From Pseudomonas sp. A34-9 (GTDB taxonomy: Bacteria; Pseudomonadota; Gammaproteobacteria; Pseudomonadales; Pseudomonadaceae), in contig NZ_CP119967.1 in assembly GCF_029543085.1 (NCBI RefSeq), forward strand, positions 5,557,001-5,621,000: a stretch of DNA of 64,000 nucleotides, read 5' to 3'. Positions 9,345-21,754 of the stretch are shown here, in pieces. The translations under genes were made by a program, and so were the position numbers. The notes beneath the pieces are model-generated. The model saw only the letters and a list, made by a program, of their open reading frames with translations, had not been told where the DNA came from and did no database searches. How positions within the stretch are numbered: the first letter of the stretch is position 1; the number at the start of each line of letters is the position of its first letter.

Positions 9345-9849
9345 GAACGGCTTCTCCGGTTTTTTTACTTTTGAACATATCCAGTGCCAGCATCACCGCA
9401 CCAACGGTAATCGCGCTGTCGGCGAAGTTGAACGCCGGGAAGTACCAGCGGTTCTGCCAGTGCACCAGAATGAAATCGATCACATGGCCCAAGGCAATGC
9501 GGTCATACAGATTGCCCAGCGCGCCGCCCAATACCAGCGCCAGCGCGACGGCCAGCCAGGTCTCGTTGCGGCCCAGACGCTTGAGCCAGACTACCAGCAC
9601 CGCACTGACCACAATCGCAATCAGGGCGAACAGCCAGCGCTGCCAGCCGGAGCTGTCAGCCAGGAAGCTGAAGGCAGCGCCGGTGTTGTAGGCCAGGGTC
9701 CAGCTGAAGTAATCGGGAATGATCACGATCTGCTGGAACATTTCGAGCTTGCCTTCAAAGTAGAACTTGCTGGCCTGGTCAATGACCAGCACCAGCAAAC
9801 TCAACCAGAGCCAGCTCAACCGTCCAAAACGGCCAACGGCATTAGGCAT
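9337..9849 (-). CDS. lspA: Lipoprotein signal peptidase LspA
   Basis: 170 residues, four hydrophobic helices. It cleaves the signal peptide of diacylglyceryl-modified prolipoproteins in the inner membrane. The two catalytic aspartates sit in [16 protein letters not shown] and [11 protein letters not shown], and the [11 protein letters not shown] motif is present. The start overlaps the end of ileS by 8 bp and the stop overlaps fkpB by 8 bp, so ileS, lspA and fkpB are translated as a chain. Confidence 0.96.
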   Translation of the reverse strand: MPNAVGRFGRLSWLWLSLLVLVIDQASKFYFEGKLEMFQQIVIIPDYFSWTLAYNTGAAFSFLADSSGWQRWLFALIAIVVSAVLVVWLKRLGRNETWLAVALALVLGGALGNLYDRIALGHVIDFILVHWQNRWYFPAFNFADSAITVGAVMLALDMFKSKKTGEAVHD

Positions 9850-12673
9850 AGTGACGAACCTCGCCAGCGCCGCTGATGTTGTCGACGCAACGGCCGCAGA
9901 TTTCCGGATGTTCCGGGTTCACACCGACATCTTCACGGCAGTGCCAGCAACGGGCGCACTTCGGGAAGGCCGATTTGACGATTTTCAGTTTCAGGCCGCT
10001 GACTTCAGTCACCACCGCGTCGGCCGGAGCCTGTACAAACGGTGCAACGCTGGCCGTCGAAGTGATCAGGACAAAGCGCAGTTCGTTGCTCAGCTTGGCC
10101 AGGTCGGCGCTCAGCGCGTCCTCGGCGTACAGCGTCACTTCGGCTTGCAGGTTGCCACCGACCGCTTTCGCTGCGCGCTGGATTTCCATTTCTTTGTTGA
10201 CCGCTACCTTGACCGCCATTACGCGTTCCCAGTAGTCGCGGCCCAGCTCAACGTCGGCCGGCAGTTCGGTCAGACCTTCGTACCAGGTGTTGAGCATTAC
10301 CGATTCGTTACGCTCGCCCGGCAGGTATTCCCACAGTTCGTCGGCGGTGAAGGCGAGGATCGGCGCGATCCAGCGCACCAGCGCTTCGGAGATGTGGAAC
10401 AGCGCGGTTTGCGCCGAGCGGCGGGCCTTGCTGTTGGCGCCAGTGGTGTACTGACGGTCCTTGATGATGTCGAGGTAGAAACCGCCCAGCTCCTGCACGC
10501 AGAAGTTGTGGATCTTCGAGTAGACGTTCCAGAAACGGTATTCGCCGTAGTGCTCTTGCAGCTCGCGTTGCAGCAGCAAGGTACGGTCGACCGCCCAACG
10601 ATCCAGCGCGAGCATTTCTTCGGCCGGCAGGATGTCGGTGGCCGGGTTGAAGCCGGTCAGGTTCGAGAGCAGGAAACGCGCGGTGTTACGGATACGCCGG
10701 TAGGCGTCCGCACTGCGTTGCAGGATCTGGTCGGAAACCGCCATTTCACCGGAGTAGTCGGTCGACGCGACCCACAGACGCATGATGTCCGCGCCCAGGG
10801 TGTCGTTGACTTTCTGCGGCGCGATCACGTTGCCCAGCGATTTGGACATCTTGCGGCCGGCTTCGTCGACGGTGAAACCGTGGGTCAGCAGTTCGCGGTA
10901 CGGCGCGTGATTGTCGATGGCGCAACCGGTCAGCAGCGACGAGTGGAACCAGCCACGGTGTTGGTCGGAACCTTCCAGGTACAGATCGGCGCGCGGGCCG
11001 CTCTCGTGACCCATCGGGTGCGAACCGCGCAGGACGTGCCAGTGCGTGGTGCCCGAATCGAACCAGACGTCGAGGGTGTCGCTGATCTTGTCGTACAGCG
11101 GCGCTTCGTCACCGAGCAGTTCGGCAGCGTCCATCTTGAACCAGGCTTCGATGCCTTCGACTTCAACGCGTTTGGCCACTTCTTCCATCAGTTCGACGGT
11201 ACGTGGGTGCAGCTCGCCGCTTTCCTTGTTGAGGAAGAACGGGATCGGCACGCCCCAGTTGCGCTGACGCGAGATGCACCAGTCCGGACGGTTGGCAATC
11301 ATCGAGTGCAGGCGCGCCTGGCCCCAGGCCGGCACGAACTTGGTGTCTTCGATGGCTTTGAGCGAGCGTACACGCAGGGTGTCGCCGCTGGTTGGCTGTT
11401 TGTCCATGCCGATGAACCACTGCGCGGTGGCGCGGTAGATCAGCGGGGTCTTGTGGCGCCAGCAGTGCATGTAGCTGTGTTCGATGACGGTGGTGTGCAT
11501 CAGCGCACCGACTTCGGTCAGCTTGTCGACGATCGCCGGGTTGGCCTTCCAGATGAACTGGCCGCCAAAGAATTCCAGCGACGGCACGTAAACGCCGTTG
11601 CTCTGCACCGGGTTGAGGATGTCGTCGTTGACCATGCCGTATTTCTTGCAGGTCACGAAGTCGTCCACGCCGTAGGCCGGAGCGGAGTGAACCACGCCGG
11701 TGCCAGCGCCCAGTTCAACGTAGTCAGCCAGATACACCGGCGACAGTCGGTCGTAGAACGGGTGACGGAAGTTGATCAGTTCCAGCTCTTTACCGGTGGT
11801 GGTAGCGATGACCGAACCTTCAACGCCGTAGCGCGCCAGGCAGGCTTCGACCAGCTCTTCAGCCAGCACCAGCAGCTTGTCGCCGATGTCGACGAGGGCG
11901 TAGTTGAATTCCGGGTGAACGTTCAGCGCCTGGTTGGCCGGGATGGTCCACGGGGTGGTGGTCCAGATCACGATCGACGCCGGTTTGCTCAGCGACGGCA
12001 GGCCGAACGCGGCAGCCAGTCGGGCTTCGTCAGCGATCGGGAAAGCCACGTCGATGGTCGAGGACTTCTTGTTCTCGTACTCGACTTCCGCTTCAGCCAG
12101 AGCCGAACCGCAGTCAAAGCACCAGTTCACAGGCTTGAGGCCCTTGAACACAAAACCGCCCTTGACGATTTCAGCGAGGGCGCGGATTTCACCGGCCTCG
12201 TTCTTGAAATCCATGGTCTTGTACGGGTTGGCGAAGTCGCCCAGCACGCCGAGACGGATGAATTCGGACTTCTGCCCTTCGATCTGCTCGGTGGCGTAGG
12301 CACGGCACAGTTCGCGGGTCTTGTCCGCGCCCAGGTTCTTGCCGTGGGTCACTTCAACCTTGTGCTCGATCGGCAGGCCGTGGCAGTCCCAACCCGGGAC
12401 ATACGGCGCGTCGAAGCCCGACAGGGTCTTCGAGCGGATGATCATGTCCTTGAGAATCTTGTTCAGTGCGTGACCGATGTGGATCGTGCCGTTGGCATAC
12501 GGAGGGCCGTCGTGCAGAACGAACTTCGGACGATCCTTGCCAATCTCGCGCAACTTTCCGTACAGGCCAATACTGTCCCAGCGCTGCAGGATCTGCGGTT
12601 CGCGCTGTGGCAGGCCGGCCTTCATTGGGAAGGCGGTGTCCGGAAGGTTAAGCGTGGCTTTATAGTCGGTCAT
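9842..12673 (-). CDS. ileS: Isoleucyl-tRNA synthetase IleS
   Basis: 943 residues, the normal size. It charges tRNA-Ile and edits valine. The class I signature is in [23 protein letters not shown] is the second ATP motif, the CP1 editing domain contains [13 protein letters not shown], and the C-terminal zinc ligands are CARCWHC and CGRC. It is the eukaryote-unlike, mupirocin-sensitive (type 1) form judging by length and layout. Preceded by ribF with a 13-bp gap. Confidence 0.98.
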   Translation of the reverse strand: MTDYKATLNLPDTAFPMKAGLPQREPQILQRWDSIGLYGKLREIGKDRPKFVLHDGPPYANGTIHIGHALNKILKDMIIRSKTLSGFDAPYVPGWDCHGLPIEHKVEVTHGKNLGADKTRELCRAYATEQIEGQKSEFIRLGVLGDFANPYKTMDFKNEAGEIRALAEIVKGGFVFKGLKPVNWCFDCGSALAEAEVEYENKKSSTIDVAFPIADEARLAAAFGLPSLSKPASIVIWTTTPWTIPANQALNVHPEFNYALVDIGDKLLVLAEELVEACLARYGVEGSVIATTTGKELELINFRHPFYDRLSPVYLADYVELGAGTGVVHSAPAYGVDDFVTCKKYGMVNDDILNPVQSNGVYVPSLEFFGGQFIWKANPAIVDKLTEVGALMHTTVIEHSYMHCWRHKTPLIYRATAQWFIGMDKQPTSGDTLRVRSLKAIEDTKFVPAWGQARLHSMIANRPDWCISRQRNWGVPIPFFLNKESGELHPRTVELMEEVAKRVEVEGIEAWFKMDAAELLGDEAPLYDKISDTLDVWFDSGTTHWHVLRGSHPMGHESGPRADLYLEGSDQHRGWFHSSLLTGCAIDNHAPYRELLTHGFTVDEAGRKMSKSLGNVIAPQKVNDTLGADIMRLWVASTDYSGEMAVSDQILQRSADAYRRIRNTARFLLSNLTGFNPATDILPAEEMLALDRWAVDRTLLLQRELQEHYGEYRFWNVYSKIHNFCVQELGGFYLDIIKDRQYTTGANSKARRSAQTALFHISEALVRWIAPILAFTADELWEYLPGERNESVMLNTWYEGLTELPADVELGRDYWERVMAVKVAVNKEMEIQRAAKAVGGNLQAEVTLYAEDALSADLAKLSNELRFVLITSTASVAPFVQAPADAVVTEVSGLKLKIVKSAFPKCARCWHCREDVGVNPEHPEICGRCVDNISGAGEVRHYA

Positions 12674-12686
12674 TTAAGGCTCTTCA

Positions 12687-13625
12687 TTAGCGATGGGCGC
12701 TAGGTGCGGCTAGTGCACGGGCGGTGGCGACATCCGCATTGATCGCCGTTTTCAATGCCTCCAGAGAGGCGAAGCGCTGCTCTTCACGCAGCTTTTGGTG
12801 GAAAACCACCGTCAAACGCCGGTCATACAGATCGCCGGCAAAATCTAAAAGATGGACTTCAAGGTGGGCCTTGCCATCACCTTGCACCGTGGGCCGCACG
12901 CCGATGTTGGCGACGCCGGGCCAGGTCTTGCCGTCGATATCTACGTCCACCAGGTACACCCCGGTGAACGGCACGCGACGACGCTTGAGTTGAATATTGG
13001 CCGTGGGCGTACCCAGTTGCCGCGCCAGCTTCTGGCCGTGCAGCACGCGACCGGCGATGCGGTACGGGCGGCCGAGCAAACGTTCGGCCAGCGCAAAATC
13101 GGCAGCGGCCAAGGCATTACGCACCTGTGTGCTGCTGACGCGAATGCCGTCCAGTTCGACGGTTTGCGCCGCTTCCACGGTAAAACCGTGCATCTGCCCG
13201 GCCTGCAGCAGGAAGTCGAAATCGCCGAGACGGTCGCAGCCGAAGCGGAAATCGTCACCGACCTCCAGATGCTGTACGCCAAGGCCATCAACGAGGATGG
13301 TGTCGACGAACTCACTGGCGCTGAGCTTGCTCAAGCGCTGGTTGAACGCCAGGCACAAGACCCGGTCAACGCCTTCGGCAGCCAGCAGTTGCAGCTTGTC
13401 GCGCAACCTTGCGAGACGCGCCGGCGCCGTCTCGGGGGCAAAGAACTCCCGTGGCTGCGGCTCGAAAATCACCACGCAGCTGGGTACGCCCAACTCGAGC
13501 GCACGCTCACGCAGTCGGGCCAGGATAGCCTGGTGACCACGGTGAACACCGTCAAAGTTGCCAATAGTGGCGACGCAGCCCCGATGCTGGGGGCGCAAGT
13601 TGTGGAGGCCTCGAACCAGCTGCAT
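12687..13625 (-). CDS. ribF: Bifunctional riboflavin kinase / FAD synthetase RibF
   Basis: 312 residues. The N-terminal nucleotidyltransferase domain has GNFDGVHRGHQAIL (the HxGH-like motif) and the SSTQVRNAL helix; the C-terminal flavokinase has GRVLHGQKLARQLGTPTANI and GVYLVDV. It converts riboflavin to FMN and FAD. The ATG at 13625 yields MQLVRGLHNLRPQHRG, the usual start; upstream ATGs would add 25 residues without homologue-like features. Confidence 0.96.
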   Translation of the reverse strand: MQLVRGLHNLRPQHRGCVATIGNFDGVHRGHQAILARLRERALELGVPSCVVIFEPQPREFFAPETAPARLARLRDKLQLLAAEGVDRVLCLAFNQRLSKLSASEFVDTILVDGLGVQHLEVGDDFRFGCDRLGDFDFLLQAGQMHGFTVEAAQTVELDGIRVSSTQVRNALAAADFALAERLLGRPYRIAGRVLHGQKLARQLGTPTANIQLKRRRVPFTGVYLVDVDIDGKTWPGVANIGVRPTVQGDGKAHLEVHLLDFAGDLYDRRLTVVFHQKLREEQRFASLEALKTAINADVATARALAAPSAHR

Positions 13626-13754
13626 AACGCGCTTCTTGCTCATAAAGTGGTCGATTATAACCACACCCGACGGTCGACGACAGGCAACACCGTAACGCAA
13701 AGTGAACGAGCCGACAAAACTGCCGGCCCGCGCCCATCCATAAAGGGTAAAACC

Positions 13755-15293
13755 TCAGCTCAAGGCCTTGCGATTGAAGTCGCGCAGGCGGAAACCGAGC
13801 AGCAGCAACATACCGAAATAAGCGACCACGCCCGCCGCGACCAATGCGCCCAGACGCAGAAAGCGCTCAAGCATGTGCCCCTGATCCCAGGCCGGCATGA
13901 AGTGCATGCCAATCAGCAACACTGCCGACATCACCGCCACCGCGACCACCAGCTTGAAGCCGAACCTGGCCCAACCCGGTTGCGGCTGATACATCTGCTG
14001 CTTGCGCAGTTGATAGAACAGCAGCCCGGCGTTGAGGCAGGCACCGGCACTGATCGCCAGGGCCAGACCGGCGTGAGCCAGCGGGCCAATCAATACCAGG
14101 TTAAACAGCTGCGTAACCACTAGAGTGAAAATTGCGATTTTCACTGGGGTACGGATGTTCTGTTGCGCATAAAAGCCCGGCGCCAACACTTTGATTACGA
14201 TAATCCCGAGCAAACCGACAGAATAAGCAATCAGCGCACGCTGAGTCATTTCGGCGTCAAAGCCACTGAACTGACCATACTGGAACAGTGAAACAGTCAG
14301 CGGCTCGGCGAGAATCCCCAGCGCCAGCGAGCACGGCAGCACCAGCACGAAGCACAGGCGCAGGCCCCAATCGAGAATCCGTGAATACTCGTGGCGATCT
14401 TTGCTCGCGTAAGTTTTCGCCAGTGTCGGCAACAGAATCGTACCCAATGCCACCCCCAGCACACCGGATGGCAACTCCATCAGGCGGTCGGCGTAATACA
14501 TCCACGACACCGAGCCTGCCACCAGAAACGAGGCGAAAATTGTGTTGATGATCAGCGAAATCTGGCTGACCGACACACCGAGGATCGCCGGCAGCATTTG
14601 CTTCATTACCCGCCAAACGCCGCTGTCACGCAGATTCAGGCGCGGCAGTACCAGCATGCCGATCTTTTTCAGGTGCGGCAGTTGATAGAGCAACTGCGCC
14701 AGACCACCGACCAGCACCGCCCAGCCGAGGGCCATGACCGGTGGATCGAAGTACGGCGTGAGAAACAGCGAAAACACGATCATGCTGACGTTAAGCAGAG
14801 TCGGCACGAAGGCGGGCACCGAGAAACGGTTCCAGGTATTGAGGATTGCCCCGGCCAGCGAGGACAGGGAGATCAGCAATATATAAGGGAACGTCACCCG
14901 CAACAGATCAGAGGTGAGCTGGAATTTTTCCGGCGTGTCGGTGAAACCCGGGGCCGTGGCCCAGATCACCCAGGGCGCGGCAATCATGCCCAGCGCCGTG
15001 ACGATCGCCAGTACCAGTGTCAGCAAACCCGACACATAGGCAATGAAGGTACGGGTCGCCTCTTCGCCCTGCTGACTTTTGTATTCGGCAAGAATCGGCA
15101 CAAAAGCCTGAGAGAAAGCACCTTCGGCGAAGATCCTGCGCAGCAGATTAGGCAATTTGAAGGCAATGAAGAAGGCATCCGTCGCCATCCCGGCGCCGAA
15201 TGTACGGGCAATCAGCGTGTCACGAACAAAACCCAGAATCCGGGAAAGCATCGTGATAGAGCTGACGGCGGCCAACGATTTGAGCAGATTCAT
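13755..15293 (-). CDS. murJ: Lipid II flippase MurJ (MviN)
   Basis: 512 residues with about 14 hydrophobic segments. It moves lipid II across the inner membrane for peptidoglycan synthesis. The start [25 protein letters not shown] is the conserved MurJ N-terminus, and [29 protein letters not shown] contains the family's Arg and Glu residues. It stands 129 bp before ribF and is divergent from rpsT; the 252-bp gap holds both promoters. Confidence 0.96.
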   Translation of the reverse strand: MNLLKSLAAVSSITMLSRILGFVRDTLIARTFGAGMATDAFFIAFKLPNLLRRIFAEGAFSQAFVPILAEYKSQQGEEATRTFIAYVSGLLTLVLAIVTALGMIAAPWVIWATAPGFTDTPEKFQLTSDLLRVTFPYILLISLSSLAGAILNTWNRFSVPAFVPTLLNVSMIVFSLFLTPYFDPPVMALGWAVLVGGLAQLLYQLPHLKKIGMLVLPRLNLRDSGVWRVMKQMLPAILGVSVSQISLIINTIFASFLVAGSVSWMYYADRLMELPSGVLGVALGTILLPTLAKTYASKDRHEYSRILDWGLRLCFVLVLPCSLALGILAEPLTVSLFQYGQFSGFDAEMTQRALIAYSVGLLGIIVIKVLAPGFYAQQNIRTPVKIAIFTLVVTQLFNLVLIGPLAHAGLALAISAGACLNAGLLFYQLRKQQMYQPQPGWARFGFKLVVAVAVMSAVLLIGMHFMPAWDQGHMLERFLRLGALVAAGVVAYFGMLLLLGFRLRDFNRKALS

Positions 15294-15463
15294 TGAGGGA
15301 ATTTGTGCCTGTCGATAAACAGCAGGCGAACAAAGCGCCTACTTGTGCGATACTCCGCGCCGCAGCAGCACAGAGCCAAAGCTCGCGAGTTTACAGGTCA
15401 AGCGCCGGAAATAAATATCCCGCCTCTTTATACCTACCACTTAGCGGAACGTTTCAAGTGCCC

Positions 15464-15492
15464 TTGACAAGACTTCAACTCATCGGCATGAT
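15464..15492 (+). promoter_or_regulatory. Candidate sigma-70 promoter for rpsT
   Basis: TTGACA at 15464-15469, a 17-bp spacer, and CATGAT at 15487-15492 (-35 and -10 respectively) lie about 50 bases before the rpsT start. The -35 is a perfect consensus. Position and orientation fit rpsT; no transcript data are available. Confidence 0.6.
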
Positions 15493-15545
15493 TCGCGGCC
15501 TATTTTGTTTGCTATTTCCTAAAAAGTCTTTCGAGGAGCTCGACG

Positions 15546-15818
15546 GTGGCCAACTCACCTTCCGCCAAAAAACGTGCAAAACAGGCTGAGAAGCGTCGCA
15601 GCCACAACGCCAGCCTGCGTTCCATGGTTCGCACCTACATCAAGAATGTAGTTAAAGCCATCGACGCAAAAGACGCTGAAAAAGCTCAAGCTGCATACGT
15701 TCTGGCTGTGCCAGTTATCGACCGTATGGCCGATAAAGGCATCATCCACAAGAACAAGGCTGCTCGCCATAAGAGCCGTCTGAATGGCCACGTCAAAGCA
15801 CTGAAAGAAGCTGCTTAA
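15546..15818 (+). CDS. rpsT: 30S ribosomal protein S20
   Basis: 90 residues, Lys/Arg-rich, helical; binds 16S rRNA. The sequence [18 protein letters not shown] and [14 protein letters not shown] are typical. The start codon is GTG, preceded by GAGGAG. A non-AUG start also occurs in E. coli rpsT, where it is part of S20 autogenous control of translation; by analogy the same may hold here. Single-gene unit with its own promoter and terminator. Confidence 0.97.
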   Translation: MANSPSAKKRAKQAEKRRSHNASLRSMVRTYIKNVVKAIDAKDAEKAQAAYVLAVPVIDRMADKGIIHKNKAARHKSRLNGHVKALKEAA

Positions 15819-15833
15819 TCCGACGTAGTCATT

Positions 15834-15862
15834 AAAAAACCGACCTTAGGGTCGGTTTTTTA
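15834..15862 (+). terminator. Rho-independent terminator of rpsT
   Basis: AAAACCGACC-TTAG-GGTCGGTTTTTT hairpin with T run, 16 bases after the rpsT stop. Confidence 0.9.
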
Positions 15863-15894
15863 TTGCCTGTGATTTAGTAAATCCAGCGCAAAAA

Positions 15895-15998
15895 TGTAGG
15901 AGCGAGCCTGCTCCGGGCGGCGTTCCGACGATAGCTGCATGTCAGTCGGTGTATATATTGACCGGCATACCGCTATCGCAAGCAGACTCACTCCTACA
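15895..15998. repeat. Degenerate REPIN-like pair
   Basis: A left REP arm (15895-15913, decayed after CCTGCTC) and a right arm in inverse orientation (15974-15998, GCAAGCAGACTCACTCC) sit between rpsT and the creA 3' end. Several substitutions mark it as older than the other copies. Confidence 0.75.
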
Positions 15999-16012
15999 GT
16001 TGTTCTACGGTG

Positions 16013-16480
16013 TTATTGCTGGACGGGCACCCACGGCAGGATCGGGATCGCGGTCACGGCATTCTGCGGACTGCCCTCGATCAAGCGATCGCTGTAGACC
16101 AGATACACCAACGTGTTGCGCTTCTTGTCGAGGAAACGCACCACCTGCATGGTCTTGAACACCAGCGAAGTGCGCTCCTTGAACACCTCATCGCCATCCT
16201 TCAGATCACCCTTGAACTTGATCGGACCCACCTGGCGACAGGCGATCGAAGCTTCGGCGCGATCCTCAGCCAGACCGAGACCACCCTTCACACCGCCAGT
16301 CTTGGCGCGCGACAGGTAGCAGGTCACCCCTTCGACTTTGGGATCATCGAAAGCCTCGACCACAATGCGGTCGTTCGGACCGACGAACTTGAACACCGTC
16401 GACACCTGACCGATTTCCTCGGCCGAGGCCAGCAATGGCATTGCCATCAGCAAGCCCAACAATCCTTTCGCTAAACGCAT
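16013..16480 (-). CDS. creA: CreA family periplasmic protein
   Basis: 155 residues. Cleavable signal peptide [20 protein letters not shown], then the CreA signature: [41 protein letters not shown] is split over residues 22-65, with a second Cys in [10 protein letters not shown]. The family is conserved in proteobacteria and its function is unknown. It begins 10 bp after proB ends, so the two are probably cotranscribed. Confidence 0.88.
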   Translation of the reverse strand: MRLAKGLLGLLMAMPLLASAEEIGQVSTVFKFVGPNDRIVVEAFDDPKVEGVTCYLSRAKTGGVKGGLGLAEDRAEASIACRQVGPIKFKGDLKDGDEVFKERTSLVFKTMQVVRFLDKKRNTLVYLVYSDRLIEGSPQNAVTAIPILPWVPVQQ

Positions 16481-16490
16481 CGAGTTTTCC

Positions 16491-17609
16491 TTAAACCAGA
16501 ATCAGGTTGTCACGGTGAACCAGTTCCGGCTCCGCCATGTAACCGAGCAAACCGACAATCGCATCCGACGATTGACCGATGATTTTTTGTGCTTCCAGCG
16601 CGCTGTAGTTGGCCAGGCCACGGGCAATCTCACGACCGTCAGGCGCCACACAGACCACCATTTCGCCGCGACGGAAACTGCCCTGCACCAACTTCACACC
16701 GACAGGCAGCAGACTTTTGTTGCCCTTGGACAACGCCGACACCGCCCCCTCGTCCAGCACCAGGGTGCCGCGAGTTTGCAGATGCCCGGCCAGCCATTGT
16801 TTGCGCGCCGCGAGCATGCCGCGCTCAGGCGACAGCAGCGTGCCGATGCGCTCGCCCGCCTTGAGGCGATCAAGCACTCGCTCAAGACGCCCACCGACAA
16901 TAATAGTGTGCGCACCGGAACGTGCAGCCAATCGAGCCGCACGCAACTTGGTCTGCATGCCGCCGCGACCCAGCGCACCACCCGTACCACCCGCCACCGC
17001 ATCAAGGCTCGGATCATCGGCGCGCGCTTCGTAAATCAGCTGCGCATCAGGGTTGTTGCGTGGATCGGCGTCGAACATGCCGTCGCGATCGGTAAGGATC
17101 ACCAGCAGATCCGCCTCGACCAGATTCGCCACCAGCGCCGCCAGCGTGTCGTTGTCGCCGAAGCGGATTTCGTCAGTGACCACGGTGTCGTTTTCATTGA
17201 TCACCGGGATGACTTTCAGCTCGACCAGTGCGCGCAGGGTACTGCGGGCATTCAGGTAACGCTTGCGATCGGACAGGTCGTCGTGCGTCAGGAGAATCTG
17301 TGCAGTGTGCCGGCCATGCTCGGCGAAGCTCGATTCCCACGCCTGCACCAGACCCATCTGACCAATTGCAGCGGCCGCCTGGAGCTCGTGCATCGCACTG
17401 GGTCGTGCGGTCCAGCCCAAACGACTCATGCCGGCCGCCACTGCCCCGGAGGACACCAGCACCAACTCGACGCCAGCCTCATGCAAGGCCACCATCTGCT
17501 CGACCCAGACACTCATTGCCGCGCGATCCAGCCCTTTGCCATCAGCTGTCAGCAAAGCGCTGCCGATCTTCACGACCCAACGCTGCGCACCTGTCACCTT
17601 GCTCCGCAT
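16491..17609 (-). CDS. proB: Glutamate 5-kinase ProB
   Basis: 372 residues. It phosphorylates glutamate in the first step of proline synthesis. The N-terminal amino-acid-kinase domain has [31 protein letters not shown] and VINENDTV; the C-terminal PUA domain (about residues 275-360) is present. The start at 17609 ([11 protein letters not shown]) matches homologues; the track frame begins three codons earlier. It follows cgtA on the same strand but a strong terminator lies between them. Confidence 0.96.
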   Translation of the reverse strand: MRSKVTGAQRWVVKIGSALLTADGKGLDRAAMSVWVEQMVALHEAGVELVLVSSGAVAAGMSRLGWTARPSAMHELQAAAAIGQMGLVQAWESSFAEHGRHTAQILLTHDDLSDRKRYLNARSTLRALVELKVIPVINENDTVVTDEIRFGDNDTLAALVANLVEADLLVILTDRDGMFDADPRNNPDAQLIYEARADDPSLDAVAGGTGGALGRGGMQTKLRAARLAARSGAHTIIVGGRLERVLDRLKAGERIGTLLSPERGMLAARKQWLAGHLQTRGTLVLDEGAVSALSKGNKSLLPVGVKLVQGSFRRGEMVVCVAPDGREIARGLANYSALEAQKIIGQSSDAIVGLLGYMAEPELVHRDNLILV

Positions 17610-17687
17610 CATCTTCAACCTTAGCTTGAGGGCAGCGCGACCCAGCGCCGCCCATGACGTTATTTGTGACTCGCGATTTCCAGATAC

Positions 17688-17712
17688 TAAAACGCCGCTC
17701 GATTGAGCGGCG
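17688..17712 (-). terminator. Terminator after cgtA
   Basis: Perfect 8-bp stem CGCCGCTC-GATT-GAGCGGCG (17693-17712), followed on the minus strand by TTTTAG. It separates cgtA from proB. Confidence 0.75.
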
Positions 17713-17792
17713 CCTTAGAAAAACGGCTTGCAGCGATGATAACACCGCCCCGAGATGAAGACTCAGCACACACCAGCGATCTTCTGAAGGTC

Positions 17793-17820
17793 AAAAGATC
17801 GCAGCTTGCGGCAGCTCCTG
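17793..17820. repeat. Single copy of the second intergenic repeat (AAAGATCGCAG...GGCAGCTCC)
   Basis: AAAAGATCGCAGCTTGCGGCAGCTCCTG, a half element of the family that occurs as inverted pairs at 40280, 41842 and 48997. It lies just past the cgtA stop. Confidence 0.7.
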
Positions 17821-17829
17821 CCCAACGAA

Positions 17830-19092
<1,263 letters not shown>

Positions 19093-19202
19093 TCAAGACA
19101 TAAGACTCTTGCAAAAATGAGCGCAGCGACCCCAAAACACGACCCGCATCGCACGCCGACAGCCCATACAAACAGTTTTGCAAGAGACTCACCCCACAAA
19201 CG

Positions 19203-19228
19203 AAAAAGCCCCGTCGCAAGACAGGGCT
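19203..19228 (-). terminator. Terminator after rpmA
   Basis: Interrupted stem AGCCC-c-GTC / GAC-a-GGGCT around a GCAA loop (19207-19228), followed on the minus strand by TTTTTCG. It ends the rplU-rpmA unit. Confidence 0.75.
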
Positions 19229-19246
19229 CTTCCAGCGATCTCGCGA

Positions 19247-19504
19247 TTAAGCCGCGATTACGCTCACGTAACGGCGGTTGAAAGCGCCTTTTACTTCAAA
19301 CTTGATCACGCCTTCGATTTTCGCGAAGAGGGTGTGATCTTTACCCATGCCAACGCCGTAGCCAGCGTGGAATTGGGTGCCGCGCTGACGCACGATGATG
19401 TTGCCGGCCTTGATGACCTGGCCGCCATACATCTTCACGCCAAGGCGTTTGGCTTCTGAGTCGCGACCGTTACGGGTACTACCACCAGCTTTTTTGTGTG
19501 CCAT
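19247..19504 (-). CDS. rpmA: 50S ribosomal protein L27
   Basis: 85 residues. [24 protein letters not shown] is the canonical N-terminus; the family's flexible tail reaches the peptidyl-transferase centre. There is no Firmicute-type N-terminal extension. Follows rplU by 34 bp. Confidence 0.98.
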   Translation of the reverse strand: MAHKKAGGSTRNGRDSEAKRLGVKMYGGQVIKAGNIIVRQRGTQFHAGYGVGMGKDHTLFAKIEGVIKFEVKGAFNRRYVSVIAA

Positions 19505-19538
19505 GAGTCAATTCTCCTAGTGAGGAATTAGGCTGAAA

Positions 19539-19853
19539 TTAAGCCTGAATACCGGTGATTTTGATCTCGGTGTACCACTGGCGGTGGCCCATACGCTTCA
19601 TGTGGTGCTTACGGCGACGGAACTTGATGATGCGGACTTTATCGTGACGACCTTGGGAGATCACTTCAGCCACAACGGTAGCGCCAGCAACAACTGGAGC
19701 GCCGATATTCACGTCGTCGCCATTGGCAACCAACAGAACGCGATCAAAGGTAACGGATTCGCCGGTAGCGATTTCCAGTTTTTCGATCTTCAGGTATTCA
19801 CCTGGGGCGACTTTGTACTGCTTGCCGCCAGTAACGATTACTGCATAAGACAT
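19539..19853 (-). CDS. rplU: 50S ribosomal protein L21
   Basis: 104 residues starting [20 protein letters not shown]; contains [16 protein letters not shown], the conserved rRNA-binding end. The open frame to 20069 is non-coding leader. Divergent from ispB, with rpmA downstream: the usual rplU-rpmA-cgtA / ispB arrangement. Confidence 0.98.
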   Translation of the reverse strand: MSYAVIVTGGKQYKVAPGEYLKIEKLEIATGESVTFDRVLLVANGDDVNIGAPVVAGATVVAEVISQGRHDKVRIIKFRRRKHHMKRMGHRQWYTEIKITGIQA

Positions 19854-20092
19854 GGTATTTCTCCGATAATCCTGCTCACCCAGCTCTTTATAGGAAGAGG
19901 TATTGGCTGGCATGGCTGCATAAGGCTGGAAGGCCCGTTGCAATTGCGTAAGGCAGGTGCTGCCCAGGAAGTTCAGGGTGCGCGATTGTACGCAAGGCGC
20001 GGCAGGCTTGCAAGTAGCCGTCCATCGCGCCTTGACAGGTCTGGACGGGGGTCCTAGCATGCCGCGCAACCCTTCTGGAGCGACTCTCGCTG

Positions 20093-21061
20093 ATGCAACC
20101 CCAAGCTTTCTACCGCGCGGTGGCGGACGATTTTAGCGCCGTCGACGGCATCATCAAGAAGCAGCTGACTTCCCGAGTACCGCTGGTATCGAAAATCGGC
20201 GATTACATCACCTCGGCCGGCGGCAAACGTCTGCGTCCTTTATTAGTGTTGCTGTGTGGCAAGGCCCTCGGTCGCGAAGGCGACGACATGCGTCTGCTGG
20301 CCGCCACCATCGAATTCCTGCACACCGCCACTCTGCTGCATGACGACGTCGTCGACATGTCCGGCATGCGCCGTGGCCGTTCGACCGCCAACGCCATGTG
20401 GGGCAACGCCCCGAGCGTGCTGGTCGGCGACTTCCTGTATTCGCGCTCGTTCGAAATGATGGTCGAACTGGGCTCGATGCCGGTGATGAAGATCCTTTCC
20501 CAGGCCACGCGCATCATCGCTGAAGGCGAAGTGTTGCAGTTGTCCAAGGTGCGCGACGCCAGCACCACCGAAGAAACCTACATGGAAGTCATCCGCGGCA
20601 AAACCGCGATGCTCTTCGAGGCCTCGACCCACAGTGCTGCGGCACTGGCCGGTGCTACCGCCGAACAGAGCGAAGCGCTGCGCACATTTGGTGATCACCT
20701 CGGGGTGGCGTTCCAGCTGGTCGACGACCTGCTCGACTACAAGGGCGACGCCGAAACCCTGGGCAAGAACGTCGGTGACGATCTGGCCGAAGGCAAGCCG
20801 ACCCTGCCGCTGATCTACACCATGCGCGAAGGCACGCCGGAACAGGCTGCACTGGTGCGCCAGGCGATCCAGAAAGGCGGGATCGAAGACCTGGAAAGCA
20901 TCCGCATCGCGGTGGAAGCCTCCGGTTCGCTGGAGTACACCGCGCAATTGGCCCGTGATTACGTGGCCCGTGCGATCAAGTGCCTCGATGCACTGCCGGC
21001 CAGTGAATATCGGGATGCCTTGATTGAACTGAGTGAGTTTGCGGTCGCCCGTACTCACTGA
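20093..21061 (+). CDS. ispB: Octaprenyl diphosphate synthase IspB
   Basis: 322 residues. It makes the side-chain precursor of ubiquinone by chain elongation with IPP. First Asp-rich motif [16 protein letters not shown] and second [10 protein letters not shown] are both intact, and [12 protein letters not shown] precedes them. In pseudomonads the product is probably a nonaprenyl chain (UQ-9); chain length cannot be set from motifs alone. The GGAG at 20077-20080 is a rather distant 12 bases from the ATG. Confidence 0.95.
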   Translation: MQPQAFYRAVADDFSAVDGIIKKQLTSRVPLVSKIGDYITSAGGKRLRPLLVLLCGKALGREGDDMRLLAATIEFLHTATLLHDDVVDMSGMRRGRSTANAMWGNAPSVLVGDFLYSRSFEMMVELGSMPVMKILSQATRIIAEGEVLQLSKVRDASTTEETYMEVIRGKTAMLFEASTHSAAALAGATAEQSEALRTFGDHLGVAFQLVDDLLDYKGDAETLGKNVGDDLAEGKPTLPLIYTMREGTPEQAALVRQAIQKGGIEDLESIRIAVEASGSLEYTAQLARDYVARAIKCLDALPASEYRDALIELSEFAVARTH

Positions 21062-21084
21062 TATCGCTGAAGCAAGATCAAGAG

Positions 21085-21134
21085 ATCGCAGCCTTCGGCA
21101 GCTCCTACAGGGCTGTCGGGGCTGCGATTTTTTG
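21085..21134 (+). terminator. ispB terminator built from the second repeat family
   Basis: ATCGCAGCC (21085-21093) pairs perfectly with GGCTGCGAT (21120-21128), followed by TTTTTGCTTTT. The left arm and TTCGGCAGCTCCTACAGG belong to the repeat family seen at 40280 and 48997. Confidence 0.65.
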
Positions 21135-21163
21135 CTTTTGGCGCCACGAACAGATAAACCCTA

Positions 21164-21169
21164 TATAAT
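21164..21169 (+). promoter_or_regulatory. Consensus -10 hexamer upstream of the YjdM gene
   Basis: TATAAT about 38 bases before the GTG start. No convincing -35 was found at the usual spacing. Confidence 0.45.
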
Positions 21170-21206
21170 GTGCGACTTTTAGCGATCCACATCCCAAGGA
21201 GCCTTA

Positions 21207-21548
21207 GTGAGCACGTTGCCACCCTGCCCGAAATGCAATTCCGAATACACCTACGAAGACGGTACCCAACTGGTGTGCCCGGAGTGCGCCCACGAGTGGT
21301 CCGCCAGCGGCGAAGCCGAAGCGGCGGCCGATGATGCCGTGAAGAAAGATTCGGTCGGCAACGTCCTCCAGGATGGCGACACCATCACCGTGATCAAGGA
21401 CCTCAAGGTCAAGGGCACTTCGCTGGTGGTCAAGGTCGGCACCAAGGTCAAGAACATCCGCCTGTGCGATGGCGATCACGACATCGACTGCAAGATCGAC
21501 GGTATCGGCCCGATGAAGCTCAAATCCGAGTTCGTCAGAAAGGTCTGA
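21207..21548 (+). CDS. yjdM: Zinc-ribbon protein YjdM (PhnA family)
   Basis: 113 residues from a GTG with AAGGAG upstream. N-terminal zinc ribbon: [15 protein letters not shown] and [10 protein letters not shown] give four cysteines; the C-terminal PhnA domain has [20 protein letters not shown] and the [10 protein letters not shown] strand. The old name PhnA wrongly tied the family to alkylphosphonate uptake; no phn genes are nearby and the role is unknown. Confidence 0.92.
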   Translation: MSTLPPCPKCNSEYTYEDGTQLVCPECAHEWSASGEAEAAADDAVKKDSVGNVLQDGDTITVIKDLKVKGTSLVVKVGTKVKNIRLCDGDHDIDCKIDGIGPMKLKSEFVRKV

Positions 21549-21706
21549 TTCTGTTGTCATCCATCCCGCGCCAGCCGTGGGATGGAGCTTCGCCCTCCCC
21601 GCTTCGCCTCGATAAAACCACGCAATAGCCAAACGCCAGCCGTTTTGACCTTACGCAATCTTTACCCGGAAAAATTCAGAATCTGCCAATAGGCGCTTGC
21701 TATTTA

Positions 21707-21725
21707 GATAATAAGAATTATTCTC
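21707..21725 (+). promoter_or_regulatory. Fur-box-like site
   Basis: GATAATAAGAATTATTCTC matches the 19-bp Fur consensus GATAATGATAATCATTATC at 15 positions by direct comparison. It lies 30 bases before the start of the small gene at 21755. Confidence 0.7.
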
Positions 21726-21754
21726 ATCAAACACCTTCAATGGAGATGAGAACC

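Noticed and set aside
9767..12703. 978-residue open frame on the plus strand opposite ileS
   Set aside because: It is the antisense shadow of ileS (His/Arg/Val-rich, no domains); high G+C makes long antisense frames common. Similar frames opposite lon-like, gdhA, ettA and morA genes were dropped for the same reason.
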